The notes beneath the pieces are model-generated. The model was given only the letters and a program-made list of their open reading frames with translations. It was not told the origin of the DNA and made no database searches. Positions 36,457 to 45,284 of a stretch of DNA of 64,000 bases are shown one piece after another. This DNA is from Shimia sp. Alg240-R146 (GTDB taxonomy: Bacteria > Pseudomonadota > Alphaproteobacteria > Rhodobacterales > Rhodobacteraceae). Positions within the stretch are counted from its first letter, which is position 1; every line of letters begins with the position of its first letter. Position numbers and translations under genes: made by a program. Location of the stretch: assembly GCF_947331465.1 (NCBI RefSeq), contig NZ_CAMZOK010000003.1, positions 372,001-436,000 of the forward strand. Reading direction: 5' to 3'.

Positions 36457-37376
36457 TGGACCTTTCCGCAATCAACCCTGTCCTGCTGATCGCTTCCTTG
36501 ATGGTCGCAGCCACCCCGCTTCTCCTCGCCGCGATCGGTGAGCTTGTAGTGGAACGCTCCGGCGTTCTAAACCTTGGTGTCGAAGGTCTGATGATCACCG
36601 GCGCCATCTGCGGCTTTGCAATCTCGGTGGAAACCACTTCGCCCATGCTCGGCCTTTTGGCCGCCATGCTCGGCGGCGCGGTGCTCTCGTTGCTCTTTGC
36701 CTTCCTGACCCAATTTGCGCTGGCAAACCAAGTCGCATCCGGCCTCGCCCTGACCCTCTTCGGCCTTGGCCTCTCCGCCCTCATGGGGCGCTCTTACGTG
36801 GGCGTCAAACCACCCGCTATGGCAAAACTTGACTTGCCCATCCTGTCTGACATCCCCGTGCTCGGCCCGATCTTCTTCAGCCACGACCCCGTGCTTTATT
36901 TCGGCATCGCGCTGACGGCAGCCGTCTATTGGTTCCTCAAAAAATCCCGCGCCGGTCTGATCCTACGCGCGGTGGGCGAAAGCCACGACGCCGCACACGC
37001 GCTTGGCTACAACGTGATCCGGGTCCGCGTGCTCGCCATCATGTTCGGCGGTGCCTGCGCGGGTCTTGGTGGCGCCTACATCAGCCTCATTCGCGTGCCG
37101 CAATGGACCGAAGGCATGACCGCGGGAATCGGCTGGATCGCCCTCGCTTTGGTTGTCTTCGCCAGCTGGAAACCCTGGCGTGTCCTGCTTGGCGCCTATC
37201 TTTTTGGCGGTATCAACGTCTTGCAGCTTAATTTGCAGGCGGCAGGCATTGCCATACCGGTCGAATACTTGGCAATGTCACCGTATCTGATAACCATCCT
37301 CGTTCTGGTTATCATGTCGGCCGACAAAAGCGGTGCACCCGCCGCGCTTGGCCGCACATTCCACGCTTCGCAATGA
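36456..37376 (+). CDS. BMP-type ABC transporter permease (second)
   Basis: A 306-residue membrane protein of the YufQ type. Recognisable blocks are GELVVERSGVLNLGVEGLM near the N-terminus and RAVGESHDAAHALGYNVIRV in the ATPase-contact loop. The start overlaps the preceding stop (TAATG) with GGAGGA upstream. Pairs with the permease at 34982. Confidence 0.94.
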   Translation: MDLSAINPVLLIASLMVAATPLLLAAIGELVVERSGVLNLGVEGLMITGAICGFAISVETTSPMLGLLAAMLGGAVLSLLFAFLTQFALANQVASGLALTLFGLGLSALMGRSYVGVKPPAMAKLDLPILSDIPVLGPIFFSHDPVLYFGIALTAAVYWFLKKSRAGLILRAVGESHDAAHALGYNVIRVRVLAIMFGGACAGLGGAYISLIRVPQWTEGMTAGIGWIALALVVFASWKPWRVLLGAYLFGGINVLQLNLQAAGIAIPVEYLAMSPYLITILVLVIMSADKSGAPAALGRTFHASQ

Positions 37377-37419
37377 GGCACCAACTAAAAAACTGCCACT
37401 AACAGGGGGACTTCCCGAT

Positions 37420-38499
37420 ATGAAACTGACCAAACTGTTCACAAGCGCCGCAGTGGCGCTGGGTCTGGCGACCACCGCCATGGCCGACACCACCAAAGTG
37501 GGCTTTGTCTACGTTGGCCCAGTGGGCGACGGCGGCTGGACCTATGAGCACGACAAAGGCCGTCAGGCTGTCGAAGCTGCCTTTGGCGACAAGGTTGAAA
37601 CCACCTTTGTTGAAAGCGTTCCAGAAGGTGCCGACGCCGAGCGCGTGATCACTCAGATGGCCCTGCAAGGTGCTGACCTGATCTTCACCACCTCTTTTGG
37701 CTACATGGATCCAACTATCAACGTTGCCAAAAAATTCCCGAACGTGAAGTTCGAGCACGCGACCGGCTACAAGCAAGCTGACAACGTGTCCGTTTACTCC
37801 GCACGTTTCTACGAAGGTCGCGCCGTTCAGGGTCACATTGCCGGTCACATGACCAAGACCAACAAAATTGGCTACATCGCGTCTTTCCCGATCCCCGAAG
37901 TTATCCGTGGCATCAACTCCGCGTATATCCACGCCAAGAAAGTGAACCCCGACGTCGAGTTCTCGATCATCTGGGCCTACACATGGTTTGATCCGGCCAA
38001 AGAAGCTGACGCAGCCAAAGCTCTGATCGAGCAAGGCGCCGACGTGATCCTGCAGCACACCGACTCCACCGCACCACAAGCCGCCGCTCAGGCCGCTGGC
38101 AACGTTGTGACATTTGGTCAGGCGTCTGACATGGGCGAATATGCTCCATTCCCTCGCGTGTCCTCCATCATCGATGACTGGGCGCCTTACTACGTGGCCC
38201 GTACCCAAGCTGTCATGGACGGCACATGGGAATCGGTCTCCACATGGGACGGTATCGGCGCTGGCATGGTTGGCATCGGTGAAATCTCTGACGCTGTTCC
38301 AGCCGACGTGAAAGCCTCCGCAATGGAAATGGTTGCGGCACTGGCCGACGGTTCCTACCACGCGTTCACCGGCCCGCTGAACAAGCAGGACGGCTCCGCA
38401 TGGTTGGCCGAAGGCGAAACTGCACCTGACTTCGGTGACGACGGTCTGGCAGGCATGAACTTCTACCTCGAAGGTCTGACCGCTCAGATCCCGAACTGA
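37420..38499 (+). CDS. BMP-family periplasmic nucleoside-binding protein
   Basis: A 359-residue exported receptor of the BMP/PnrA family. Signal peptide about 1-22 (LFTSAAVALGLATTAMA), with no lipobox Cys, so soluble periplasmic. Family motifs are VGFVYVGPVGDGGWTYEHD at the start, FTTSFGYMDPTINVA, and EGRAVQGHIAGHMTK. Known members bind purine nucleosides, sometimes other small molecules. Codon use is strongly optimised (many -C ending codons), consistent with high expression of the last operon gene. A terminator follows. Confidence 0.94.
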   Translation: MKLTKLFTSAAVALGLATTAMADTTKVGFVYVGPVGDGGWTYEHDKGRQAVEAAFGDKVETTFVESVPEGADAERVITQMALQGADLIFTTSFGYMDPTINVAKKFPNVKFEHATGYKQADNVSVYSARFYEGRAVQGHIAGHMTKTNKIGYIASFPIPEVIRGINSAYIHAKKVNPDVEFSIIWAYTWFDPAKEADAAKALIEQGADVILQHTDSTAPQAAAQAAGNVVTFGQASDMGEYAPFPRVSSIIDDWAPYYVARTQAVMDGTWESVSTWDGIGAGMVGIGEISDAVPADVKASAMEMVAALADGSYHAFTGPLNKQDGSAWLAEGETAPDFGDDGLAGMNFYLEGLTAQIPN

Positions 38500-38522
38500 T
38501 CTTAAGCGATCCGAGAGACACG

Positions 38523-38551
38523 AAAGGCCCGCCAAACGGCGGGCCTTTTTC
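38523..38551 (+). terminator. Rho-independent terminator of the BMP operon
   Basis: AAAGGCCCGCC and GGCGGGCCTTT form a near-perfect stem with an AAAC loop followed by TTTTC, 24 bp after the receptor gene stop. Confidence 0.92.
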
Positions 38552-38575
38552 TTTGGCGGTTGCTTTTCTGGTGAG

Positions 38576-38941
38576 TTACTTAAAGGAGAAACTCTTCCCC
38601 TTATTGCGGCCACTCACGTAGCGGAAGGACTTCACGCCATTCTCGTCCTCGACAACAAAAGAATAATAGGGTTTGCCGTTCTTTTTGTAGCAGGTCACAA
38701 CCCCGTTTTCTGCCACGCTATACGTGCCTTTCTCGCGTGAGCTTCCGTGGTTGAACGTGAAGCTGCCACCAGCGTCCCCACCCCCGCCAAAACTCGCAAC
38801 CGAGCCGGCGTCAAATTCGAGTTTTCCAGATTGCAACGTTGTCAGAACTGCCTGCTGACCAAGTGTCCCGGCAATGGCCCCTGATGCCATCGCAACCGCC
38901 CCAATAACAGCGGCACCAATAGTCCTTCGAATGCTTTTCAT
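38576..38941 (-). CDS. Small exported protein of unknown function
   Basis: A 121-residue protein with a clear signal peptide (about 1-24: Arg/Lys start, then GAAVIGAVAMASGAIA). The mature part has a Gly-rich patch (FGGGGDAGGSF) and a C-terminal basic stretch (YKKNGKPYYSF ... GRNKGKSFSFK). ATG at 38941 is preferred, preceded by AGGTGAT. No family recognised; probably periplasmic. Divergent from another small exported protein at 39128. Confidence 0.7.
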   Translation of the reverse strand: MKSIRRTIGAAVIGAVAMASGAIAGTLGQQAVLTTLQSGKLEFDAGSVASFGGGGDAGGSFTFNHGSSREKGTYSVAENGVVTCYKKNGKPYYSFVVEDENGVKSFRYVSGRNKGKSFSFK

Positions 38942-39127
38942 ATCATCACCTAAATCAATAATTACGTATTGAATCAGTAGCCTGCCAAAACCCACCCGAC
39001 AACCCTGACGGGTCTCATGCCTTAAGAAATCGGGCCGCTTCCCTGTGGCAAACAAACCTTTTTGCCGCCGTCGGACAAAACCCTGCTAGCATTTCAGCAT
39101 TTCAGCATCAAAACAGGATAGGGGCTC

Positions 39128-39499
39128 ATGTCCGCGGCGCGTTTTTTCCTCATTCTTCCTGCACTGGCTTTCTTTTGCTCGATGGCGTCTGCACAAGACG
39201 CGAGGCCCTTCAACGGCCACTGGCAAGGCGTGTGGAAAGACAATAGCCGCACCGCCGTATCCGTGTTCATCCACATCCAATCAGGACAGGTGCGCGAATA
39301 TGTCTGGGACGGGCGGCCGGTCGACGTCAGCACATCAGAGATGCGCAACGGAGATCCTCACCCGAATGGCGACACCACAAAAAACGTAAACCCGGACCCG
39401 CTTTTCGTCGGATGTTTCGGAACGTCTTTGCCAAACCAGCAAAAACTGGAACTCACTTATCCGGTGTTATGCAAATCTTCGTCCTATCGCGTGCGCTGA
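39128..39499 (+). CDS. Small exported protein of unknown function
   Basis: A 123-residue protein with a signal peptide (about 1-23, FLILPALAFFCSMASA, cleavage before QD). The mature part has one central GHWQGVWKDNSRTAVSVF stretch suggesting a small beta domain, and two Cys near the C-terminus that could form a disulfide. Convergent with the TetR gene (4-bp gap). No family recognised. Confidence 0.65.
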   Translation: MSAARFFLILPALAFFCSMASAQDARPFNGHWQGVWKDNSRTAVSVFIHIQSGQVREYVWDGRPVDVSTSEMRNGDPHPNGDTTKNVNPDPLFVGCFGTSLPNQQKLELTYPVLCKSSSYRVR

Positions 39500-39503
39500 C
39501 CGG

Positions 39504-40004
39504 CTAGACCCTGTCCTCCGCCGCCATTGCGCCGCCGCTTAGAGCATCCAGTAACAGCGCGCCCATCAGCCGGACCAACACGTCTTGTGCCCGCGCCTCG
39601 CCAACGATTTCGGCAACCATGCCTTCATAGGTCTCAAGTGCCACGCCCATCGCCGCATCCTCGCGCACGGCCTCACACGACTTGCCTCGCAGATAGTCAA
39701 ACACCAGCGCCATTTCCGCGCCAAAATCCGCCTTCATCGCCACGGCCAGCGCTCGCAACCGGTCGGCCTCGCTGCCCTCTTCCGACAAGCGCACCTCCGG
39801 TTCCCGCGCCATCATCGCCTCGGTCGCCGCGAGAAACAGCGCCTGTTTGGTGGGGAAATAGTGATAGAGCGCACTCTTGCTCACCCCCAGCTCCGCGGCC
39901 ATCTCCCGCATGCCCACGGCGCCATACCCCTTGGCCGAAAACACGCCTGCCGCCTTCTCCGCCAACGTGCGCCGATGCGCCTCGTGATCCACAATCTTGG
40001 GCAT
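39504..40004 (-). CDS. TetR-family transcriptional regulator
   Basis: A 166-residue TetR-type repressor. The N-terminal HTH (about 8-55) contains MREMAAELGVSKSALYHYFPT. The ligand-binding C-terminus is short for the family (usually 190-220 residues total). Start ATG 40004 was chosen because residues upstream are not TetR-like. Divergent from a membrane methyltransferase gene; the 98-bp spacer contains inverted and direct repeats that fit an operator. It probably represses that gene and itself. Confidence 0.9.
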   Translation of the reverse strand: MPKIVDHEAHRRTLAEKAAGVFSAKGYGAVGMREMAAELGVSKSALYHYFPTKQALFLAATEAMMAREPEVRLSEEGSEADRLRALAVAMKADFGAEMALVFDYLRGKSCEAVREDAAMGVALETYEGMVAEIVGEARAQDVLVRLMGALLLDALSGGAMAAEDRV

Positions 40005-40013
40005 TTTCGTTTC

Positions 40014-40088
40014 CGTCCAACTGGTCGAAAACCTTTGACACATCTCCCCGACTCAGTCTAGGACGATTTTTATCGTCCACTTGGTCCA
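40014..40088. promoter_or_regulatory. TetR operator candidates between TetR and methyltransferase genes
   Basis: An 18-bp inverted repeat GGACGAT-TTTT-ATCGTCC lies at 40061-40078. A repeat CGTCCA(A/C)(C/T)TGGTC occurs twice at 40014-40026 and 40074-40086, 60 bp apart. The second copy overlaps the inverted repeat. Such paired sites flanking a divergent promoter are typical TetR targets. Confidence 0.5.
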
Positions 40089-40102
40089 CAAAGAAGGCAC
40101 CC

Positions 40103-40783
40103 ATGTCCACTGCACCCAATGGCGGCGTTGACCGCAGCCACGCGCCGTCCATCGCGCCAAAACTCACCTTCGCGGCCCTGCACGCTGCCATCCTCGCCGT
40201 CTGCGCATATCTCGCCTTTGCCCTGCCGTGGCCCGACGCCACCCGCGCAGCATTGCTGTTTGCCGCCGCCGCGCTCTACTTTGTCCGTCATCTGATCACG
40301 CTGTTTGTGCTGCTCAAACGAAACGTCGCCTTTTCCGAAGCGCTGGGCCTCGCCGCTTTCATGGCTCTGTTTGAAATTGGCTTCCTGCTTCTTGGTGCGG
40401 GCGCCCTCTCTGGAACCGCCACGCCGCTCGGCCCGCTCGACGCGCTGGCCATCGCCATGATCCTCGTTGGCTCCTACCTGAACACCGGCTCCGAAATGCA
40501 GCGGCACCGATGGAAAAAACACGCCGCCCACAAAGGTCAGTGTTACACTCAAGGCCTCTTTGCCCATTCGATGCACATTAACTATTTTGGCGACACAGTG
40601 CTCTTTTCCGGCTGGGCGCTGCTCACCGCCTCATGGCTCGCCGCCCCCATCCCGCTGTTCATCACTGCCGGGTTTGTCTTCTTCCACATCCCCGGTTTGG
40701 ACACCTATCTTGCGCAACGCTACGGCGACACCTTCAAGGCCTACGCCGCCCGCACCGCAAAATTCGTGCCATACCTCTACTAA
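40103..40783 (+). CDS. Isoprenylcysteine-methyltransferase-like membrane protein
   Basis: A 226-residue polytopic membrane protein with five or so hydrophobic segments and a C-terminal GQCYTQGLFAHSMHINYFGDTVLF ... RYGDTFKAYAARTAKFVPYLY region resembling the ICMT/PEMT-type methyltransferase family (DUF1295-like). The conserved C-terminal Y-x-x-Y-x-x-R-x-x-x-F-x-P-Y pattern is present. The start ATG at 40103 follows AAGAAGG. Divergent from TetR and probably controlled by it. The substrate (lipid, quinone precursor or small molecule) is unknown. Confidence 0.78.
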   Translation: MSTAPNGGVDRSHAPSIAPKLTFAALHAAILAVCAYLAFALPWPDATRAALLFAAAALYFVRHLITLFVLLKRNVAFSEALGLAAFMALFEIGFLLLGAGALSGTATPLGPLDALAIAMILVGSYLNTGSEMQRHRWKKHAAHKGQCYTQGLFAHSMHINYFGDTVLFSGWALLTASWLAAPIPLFITAGFVFFHIPGLDTYLAQRYGDTFKAYAARTAKFVPYLY

Positions 40784-40856
40784 GACACCCCTACGAGGCA
40801 CCACGCCCTTGCGCTTTTGCAAAAATGCACACCGACGCAATACCGACGTAAAGCAG

Positions 40857-40870
40857 CCGCGGTACCGCGG
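40857..40870. repeat. 14-bp perfect palindrome CCGCGGTACCGCGG
   Basis: Lies in the 211-bp gap between the methyltransferase and VOC genes. It could be a small operator or hairpin; no T-tract follows, so it is not a terminator. Confidence 0.3.
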
Positions 40871-40994
40871 TGTAAAATCTCGCGATGCCATCGCCTTACC
40901 TCGCTCTGAGCGCTGACGCACATTGACTGCGTGTGCAAATCCCATTCGCAAGGCAGGGCCCGCGCGCTACACTTTCCCAAACAGGAGAAAGCCC

Positions 40995-41576
40995 ATGCGC
41001 AAAATTCAGGCCCAAGGCGTGCACCACATCACCCTCACAGGGGCGGACCGCCAAACCTCCATCGACTTCTGGGAAGGCCTTTTGGGCATGCCCTTTATCT
41101 TTGACCAACCCAACCTCGACGACCCCAATGAAGGTCACCTTTACTTCGATCCCGGCGACGGCCGTCTGATCACCATCTTCACAAATGAAACCCGCCAACC
41201 CGACCCACGCCGCACCCCAACCGATCCGGGCTGCGTGCATCATCTCGCCTTCAACCTCAGCCGCGCTAGTTTCCTGCAAGCCGTTGCAAAGCTTGATGAA
41301 AGAGGCATCAGCCATTCCGGCACCAAAGACCGCGGCTTTATGGACTCGCTCTATTTCACCGACCCGATGGGCCTTCTGATCGAACTCGCATGCTACAAAT
41401 TTGAGCCCCCTTTTGGCTGCTCACACGCCGACGTGATGATCCACGCCCACCGCCTGCGTGTCGCTGCGGGAGACTACAATATCCAAGAATCCCACCTTGC
41501 CGACGCCATCGAGCATCTGGTGCAATCCCGCCAAGACTCCCTGTCCACCACGCGCGGACCGGCCAATCCCTATTAG
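40995..41576 (+). CDS. VOC (glyoxalase/bleomycin-resistance) family protein
   Basis: A 193-residue vicinal-oxygen-chelate protein. The first module has HHITLTGADRQTSIDFWEGL. The second half contains CVHHLAFNLSRASF, the metal-ligand-type His in SHSGTKDR, and a Glu in LLIELACYKF. Good ribosome site AGGAG. The length indicates one domain plus a C-terminal extension. Possibly a dioxygenase or lyase; specific substrate not deducible. Confidence 0.88.
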   Translation: MRKIQAQGVHHITLTGADRQTSIDFWEGLLGMPFIFDQPNLDDPNEGHLYFDPGDGRLITIFTNETRQPDPRRTPTDPGCVHHLAFNLSRASFLQAVAKLDERGISHSGTKDRGFMDSLYFTDPMGLLIELACYKFEPPFGCSHADVMIHAHRLRVAAGDYNIQESHLADAIEHLVQSRQDSLSTTRGPANPY

Positions 41577-41704
41577 GCCACCCAACAGAGAGAAGGTGAG
41601 CGTTGGGGTATTCCACCCCGAGTTTAGCTGACCTGAAGGGGCCTTTTGGCACAGCGCTCCAAAGCCCCTTTCCCCGCTCGTTGAACCGTGGCAACGTCAC
41701 CGCC

Positions 41705-42643
41705 ATGACACAGCAGATTTCCAGCCCCAACGGCACCCCCGCCCGCCACTTTGCCTTTGGTTGCATGCAGTTCGGCGGCACCGCCGACGCCCGCGCCTCG
41801 CAAGAGATGTTTGAGGCCTGCCTCGCCGCTGGCATCACCCATTTCGACACCGCACACGGTTATACAGACGGCCAAAGTGAAGAAATTCTCGGCGGCATGA
41901 TTGCCCCCCATCGCGACGGCCTCGTGATTGCCACCAAGGCGGGCTACACGGGCGGTGCTGGCACCGAAAACCTACGGGCGCAATTTGACATCTCCCGCAA
42001 GCGGCTGGGCATGGATCACGTGGATATCCTCTATCTTCACCGCTTTGATCCCAACACCGACCTCAACGCAACGCTCGACTGTTTCGCTGCTTTGAAAAGC
42101 GAGGGCAAAATTTCGCATGTTGGCCTGTCCAACTTCGCCGCGTGGCAAGTGGTCAAAGCGTCTTGGCTGGCCGAAAAACGCGATCTGACCATCGATGTCC
42201 TGCAACCGATGTACAATCTGGTGAAGCGCCAGGCCGAGGTCGAAATCCTGCCTATGTGCGCTGATCTCGACATCTTGCCCGCGACCTATTCGCCGCTTGG
42301 CGGCGGGCTGCTGACTGGCAAATACGCCGCCCAAGCACCGAGCGGACGCCTCGCCACCGATGACCGATACGCGGCGCGCTACGGGCTTGACTGGATGCAC
42401 AATGCGGCCACGCAACTCTTTGATATTGCGTCCGAATTGGGCATGCATCCCGCCACTTTGGCGGTCGCGTGGGCCGCGCGTCACACCAGCCAGCCCTGCC
42501 CGATCCTGTCGGCACGCAGTGCCGCACAACTCGCGCCTTCTCTTGACGCGCTGTCCTTTGATATGGACGACACGCTCTACAACCGCCTCACCGCCCTCAC
42601 GCCCACGCCGCCCCCGGCCACAGACCGTCTGGAAGAAGCATGA
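41705..42643 (+). CDS. Aldo/keto reductase
   Basis: A 312-residue AKR barrel. Catalytic tetrad elements are visible in order: Asp-Tyr in HFDTAHGYTDGQSEE, Lys in VIATKAGYTG, and His in DILYLHRFDP. The NADPH-binding C-terminal part includes LGGGLLTGKY. ATG at 41705 gives a normal family start; the frame is open further upstream but non-conserved. It overlaps the FAD oxidoreductase gene that follows by 4 bp, so they are co-translated. Confidence 0.92.
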   Translation: MTQQISSPNGTPARHFAFGCMQFGGTADARASQEMFEACLAAGITHFDTAHGYTDGQSEEILGGMIAPHRDGLVIATKAGYTGGAGTENLRAQFDISRKRLGMDHVDILYLHRFDPNTDLNATLDCFAALKSEGKISHVGLSNFAAWQVVKASWLAEKRDLTIDVLQPMYNLVKRQAEVEILPMCADLDILPATYSPLGGGLLTGKYAAQAPSGRLATDDRYAARYGLDWMHNAATQLFDIASELGMHPATLAVAWAARHTSQPCPILSARSAAQLAPSLDALSFDMDDTLYNRLTALTPTPPPATDRLEEA

Positions 42644-43716
42644 CCGACTTCATCGTCATCGGAGGCGGCATCGCCGGCACCTCCGCCGCAGCCCGTCTTT
42701 CCGAGCTGGGACAAACCTTGCTATTGGAACGCGAAACCGCGCTTGGCTATCATGCTTCAGGTCGGTCCGCCGCGCTTTATGAAAGCAACTACGGCCTTGC
42801 CAGCACAGTCGCCCTGTCCAAAGCCAGCAGCGACTTTTTCCACCACGCCCACGGCGGTTTCCTAGGCCCGCGCGGCCTGATGTTTATCGCCGGTCACGGC
42901 CAGCAGGACGCCTTTGCCAAGGCCTGCGATGACTTCCATGTGGACCCGATCGACATGGACACCGCGCTCGCCAAAGTCCCGATCCTGAACCTGGACACCG
43001 TCGGTCAGGCCGCCTACCACGACGCGGCCTTCGACATCGACACCGACCGCATGATCCAGACATTTGCCAAGACTGTCCGCGACATCGGCGGCACCGTAAA
43101 AACCGGACAGGACGTCACCGCAATCACCCGCACGCCACACGGCTGGCAGGTCACGGCAAACGGCGAAACCCACAGCGCAAAAATGCTGTTCAATGCGGCT
43201 GGCGCTTGGGCCGACCCCATTGCCGAGATGGCGGGTATCGCCCCACTAGGCTTCACGCCCATGCGCCGCTCCATGGCGCGCATCCCTGCGCCTGGCGGTC
43301 ACGACGTCTCTGGCTGGCCAATGATCCTCGACATCAACGAAACGTGGTATGCCAAACCCGACGCCGGAAGCCTGCTGGTCTCCCCCGCCGAAGAAGACCC
43401 GATGCAACCTTTTGATGCTTGGCCCGATGACATGGTTCTGGCCGAAGGCATTGCCCGTTATCAGGAATTTGTCACCGAAGAAGTCACCCAACTCACCAGC
43501 AGCTGGGCTGGCTTGCGCACCTTCTCGCCGGATCGCAACCTTGTGCTTGGCCCCGCCACGGACGACCCATCGTTCTTCTGGGTGGCCGGTCAGGGCGGAT
43601 ACGGCTTCCAATCAGCACCCGCCGCCAGCCAATTCGTCGCCGATCAGGTCGCGGGTCGCGCCTCTGAACTCGACCAAGCAACCCGCGACGCGCTTAACCC
43701 ACAAAGGTTCGCCTGA
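42640..43716 (+). CDS. FAD-dependent oxidoreductase (DAO family, D-arginine dehydrogenase-like)
   Basis: A 358-residue flavoprotein with the N-terminal dinucleotide motif GGGIAGTSAAARL, the substrate/FAD-contact stretch YHASGRSAALYESNYG and the C-terminal WVAGQGGYGFQSAPAASQFV. The HASGRSAALYE phrase resembles D-arginine dehydrogenase and related amine oxidases. It overlaps the upstream AKR gene and the downstream DUF938 gene by 4 and 1 bp. Likely oxidises an amino acid or amine; substrate is an inference. Confidence 0.9.
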   Translation: MTDFIVIGGGIAGTSAAARLSELGQTLLLERETALGYHASGRSAALYESNYGLASTVALSKASSDFFHHAHGGFLGPRGLMFIAGHGQQDAFAKACDDFHVDPIDMDTALAKVPILNLDTVGQAAYHDAAFDIDTDRMIQTFAKTVRDIGGTVKTGQDVTAITRTPHGWQVTANGETHSAKMLFNAAGAWADPIAEMAGIAPLGFTPMRRSMARIPAPGGHDVSGWPMILDINETWYAKPDAGSLLVSPAEEDPMQPFDAWPDDMVLAEGIARYQEFVTEEVTQLTSSWAGLRTFSPDRNLVLGPATDDPSFFWVAGQGGYGFQSAPAASQFVADQVAGRASELDQATRDALNPQRFA

Positions 43717-44375
43717 TGCCCCGCCGCCTCAACCTTCCCGACAGCGCCTCGGTCGCCACGCCGGGCGAGGGTGGCAAACTCTTCGCCCCCTCTGCAGCGC
43801 GCAACGTCGACGCCATCGCAAACTTGCTGACCGAAATCGCGCCTCCGACGGGTCATGCGCTCGAGATTGCCAGCGGCACCGGCCAGCACGTCGTTCATTT
43901 CGCTGCTGTCCTGCCTGGTCTCAACTGGCAACCCACCGAAATCGACGCCTCGCGCCGCGCCAGCATCATGGCCCATCTGGCGGAGGCCGATCTGCCAAAC
44001 GTGGCGACGCCGATCCCGCTTGATGCCACCGCCGCAGGCTGGGGCGGGCGCCATGCAGGCAAAAACCTGATCACCCTGTCCAACTTGCTGCACTTGGTCA
44101 GCGCCTCCGAAGCCCAAACCCTTGTCACCGAAGCTGCACAGGCCTTGGCACCCGATGGTATCCTTATGATCTACGGCCCGTTCAAGCGCGGCGAAGCGCT
44201 GATCAGCGAGGGCGACAAATCCTTTGACGACAGCCTTCGCGCTCAGGATCCGGAGATCGGTTACAAGTCCGATGCAACTGTGCTGGGGTGGGGCAAAGCC
44301 GCGGGACTGATCCCACGCACGCCCCGCGAAATGCCCGCCAACAACCTCGCGCTTATCTGGCAAAAACCCTCATAA
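43716..44375 (+). CDS. DUF938-family S-adenosylmethionine-dependent methyltransferase-like protein
   Basis: A 219-residue protein. The SAM-site motif LEIASGTGQHVVHFA is near residue 50, with WQPTEIDASRRASI after it and NLITLSNLLHLVSASEA as the motif IV region. The RNVDAIANLLTEIAP and APDGILMIYGPFKRG blocks match DUF938. Function of the family is not established. Last of a three-gene co-translated set with the AKR and FAD oxidoreductase; a terminator overlaps its stop codon. Confidence 0.87.
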   Translation: MPRRLNLPDSASVATPGEGGKLFAPSAARNVDAIANLLTEIAPPTGHALEIASGTGQHVVHFAAVLPGLNWQPTEIDASRRASIMAHLAEADLPNVATPIPLDATAAGWGGRHAGKNLITLSNLLHLVSASEAQTLVTEAAQALAPDGILMIYGPFKRGEALISEGDKSFDDSLRAQDPEIGYKSDATVLGWGKAAGLIPRTPREMPANNLALIWQKPS

Positions 44376-44405
44376 CCGCAAATTCTCCAGCTTTTTTGCG
44401 GTTTT
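44374..44405 (+). terminator. Rho-independent terminator after the DUF938 gene
   Basis: AACCGCAAA (44374-44382) and TTTGCGGTT (44395-44403) form a 9-bp stem with a 12-base loop followed by TT. The hairpin starts inside the stop codon. Confidence 0.75.
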
Positions 44406-44489
44406 CCCGCCTTGATATGATCTGGGTCAATTTCATATTCGCCAAATAGAATACGAAACACACAAACCACAGACATCAAGGAGCCCGAC

Positions 44490-44828
44490 ATGAGCTGGAG
44501 CGACAAACTGAACGACACCCGCGGACAATTGCGTGGCCTGAACAAAGCCATCCCCGATACCACCCGCGCCTTTGGCGCCCTTGGAAAATCGGTCAAGGAA
44601 GGCGGCGTTCTGGACTTCAAAACCAAAGAATTCATCGCCCTTGGGATCGCTGTGGCCATGCGCTGCGAAGCCTGCATCGTGCTGCACTGCGAAACACTCG
44701 TGAAAGCAGGCGCCACCAAAGAAGAGATCGGCGACGTATTGGCCATGACCATCCAGATGGGTGGCGGCCCTTCGATGATGTATGCGGCCAAGGCACAAGA
44801 GTGCTTTGAGGAGCTATCTGTGGGCTGA
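44490..44828 (+). CDS. Carboxymuconolactone decarboxylase-family (AhpD-like) protein
   Basis: A 112-residue CMD-domain protein. The redox motif C59-x-x-C62-x-x-x-H66 (RCEACIVLHCETLV) matches AhpD-type thiol peroxidase adaptors rather than true decarboxylases. Good ribosome site AAGGAG. It is flanked by a terminator upstream and an EF-hand gene downstream. Probably an antioxidant or thiol-disulfide function. Confidence 0.9.
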   Translation: MSWSDKLNDTRGQLRGLNKAIPDTTRAFGALGKSVKEGGVLDFKTKEFIALGIAVAMRCEACIVLHCETLVKAGATKEEIGDVLAMTIQMGGGPSMMYAAKAQECFEELSVG

Positions 44829-44885
44829 CAAGCCCCATCATGACGCATAAGGTTGGTCTAACATTTAGAAAAATTGGACCTCCTC

Positions 44886-45284
44886 ATGCTTCGATCTATT
44901 TTGTCCAGCTGCCTCGTCGCTGGCGCTTTGGCCGGCCCCGTTCTGGCCGAAGACCTGTCCCAATGGAGCTTTGGCGCCGACGGAACCATCACCTTGGGCG
45001 ACATTCAAGACCTGCGCACCCGCATCTTTGAAACCTTTGACGCGGATGGCGACGGCGCTCTCAACACCACCGAATACACCGCTTTTGATAAGGCCCGCGC
45101 CGAGGCGGCCGAACAATCGCAGTCCTCTTTCCTCTTGCGCTCGGTCGGCGGTATGAGCCGCCAGCATATCGATACAAATCTTGACGGCATGGTCACCCGT
45201 TCCGAGATGGATGCCGCATTGCTGGGCTGGTTTAATTCGGTGGACAAAAACGGAGACGGGTTGATTGCCAAAGGCGAATACTGA
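44886..45284 (+). CDS. Exported EF-hand calcium-binding protein
   Basis: A 132-residue protein with a signal peptide (about 1-21, SCLVAGALAGPVLA) and three EF-hand loops of the form DxDxDG: DADGDGALNTTE, DTNLDGMVTRSE and DKNGDGLIAKGE. ATG at 44886 is preceded by GGACC only weakly, and an in-frame TTG at 44874 is the alternative. Probably a periplasmic calcium sensor or buffer. Convincing as a protein; role not known. Confidence 0.85.
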   Translation: MLRSILSSCLVAGALAGPVLAEDLSQWSFGADGTITLGDIQDLRTRIFETFDADGDGALNTTEYTAFDKARAEAAEQSQSSFLLRSVGGMSRQHIDTNLDGMVTRSEMDAALLGWFNSVDKNGDGLIAKGEY

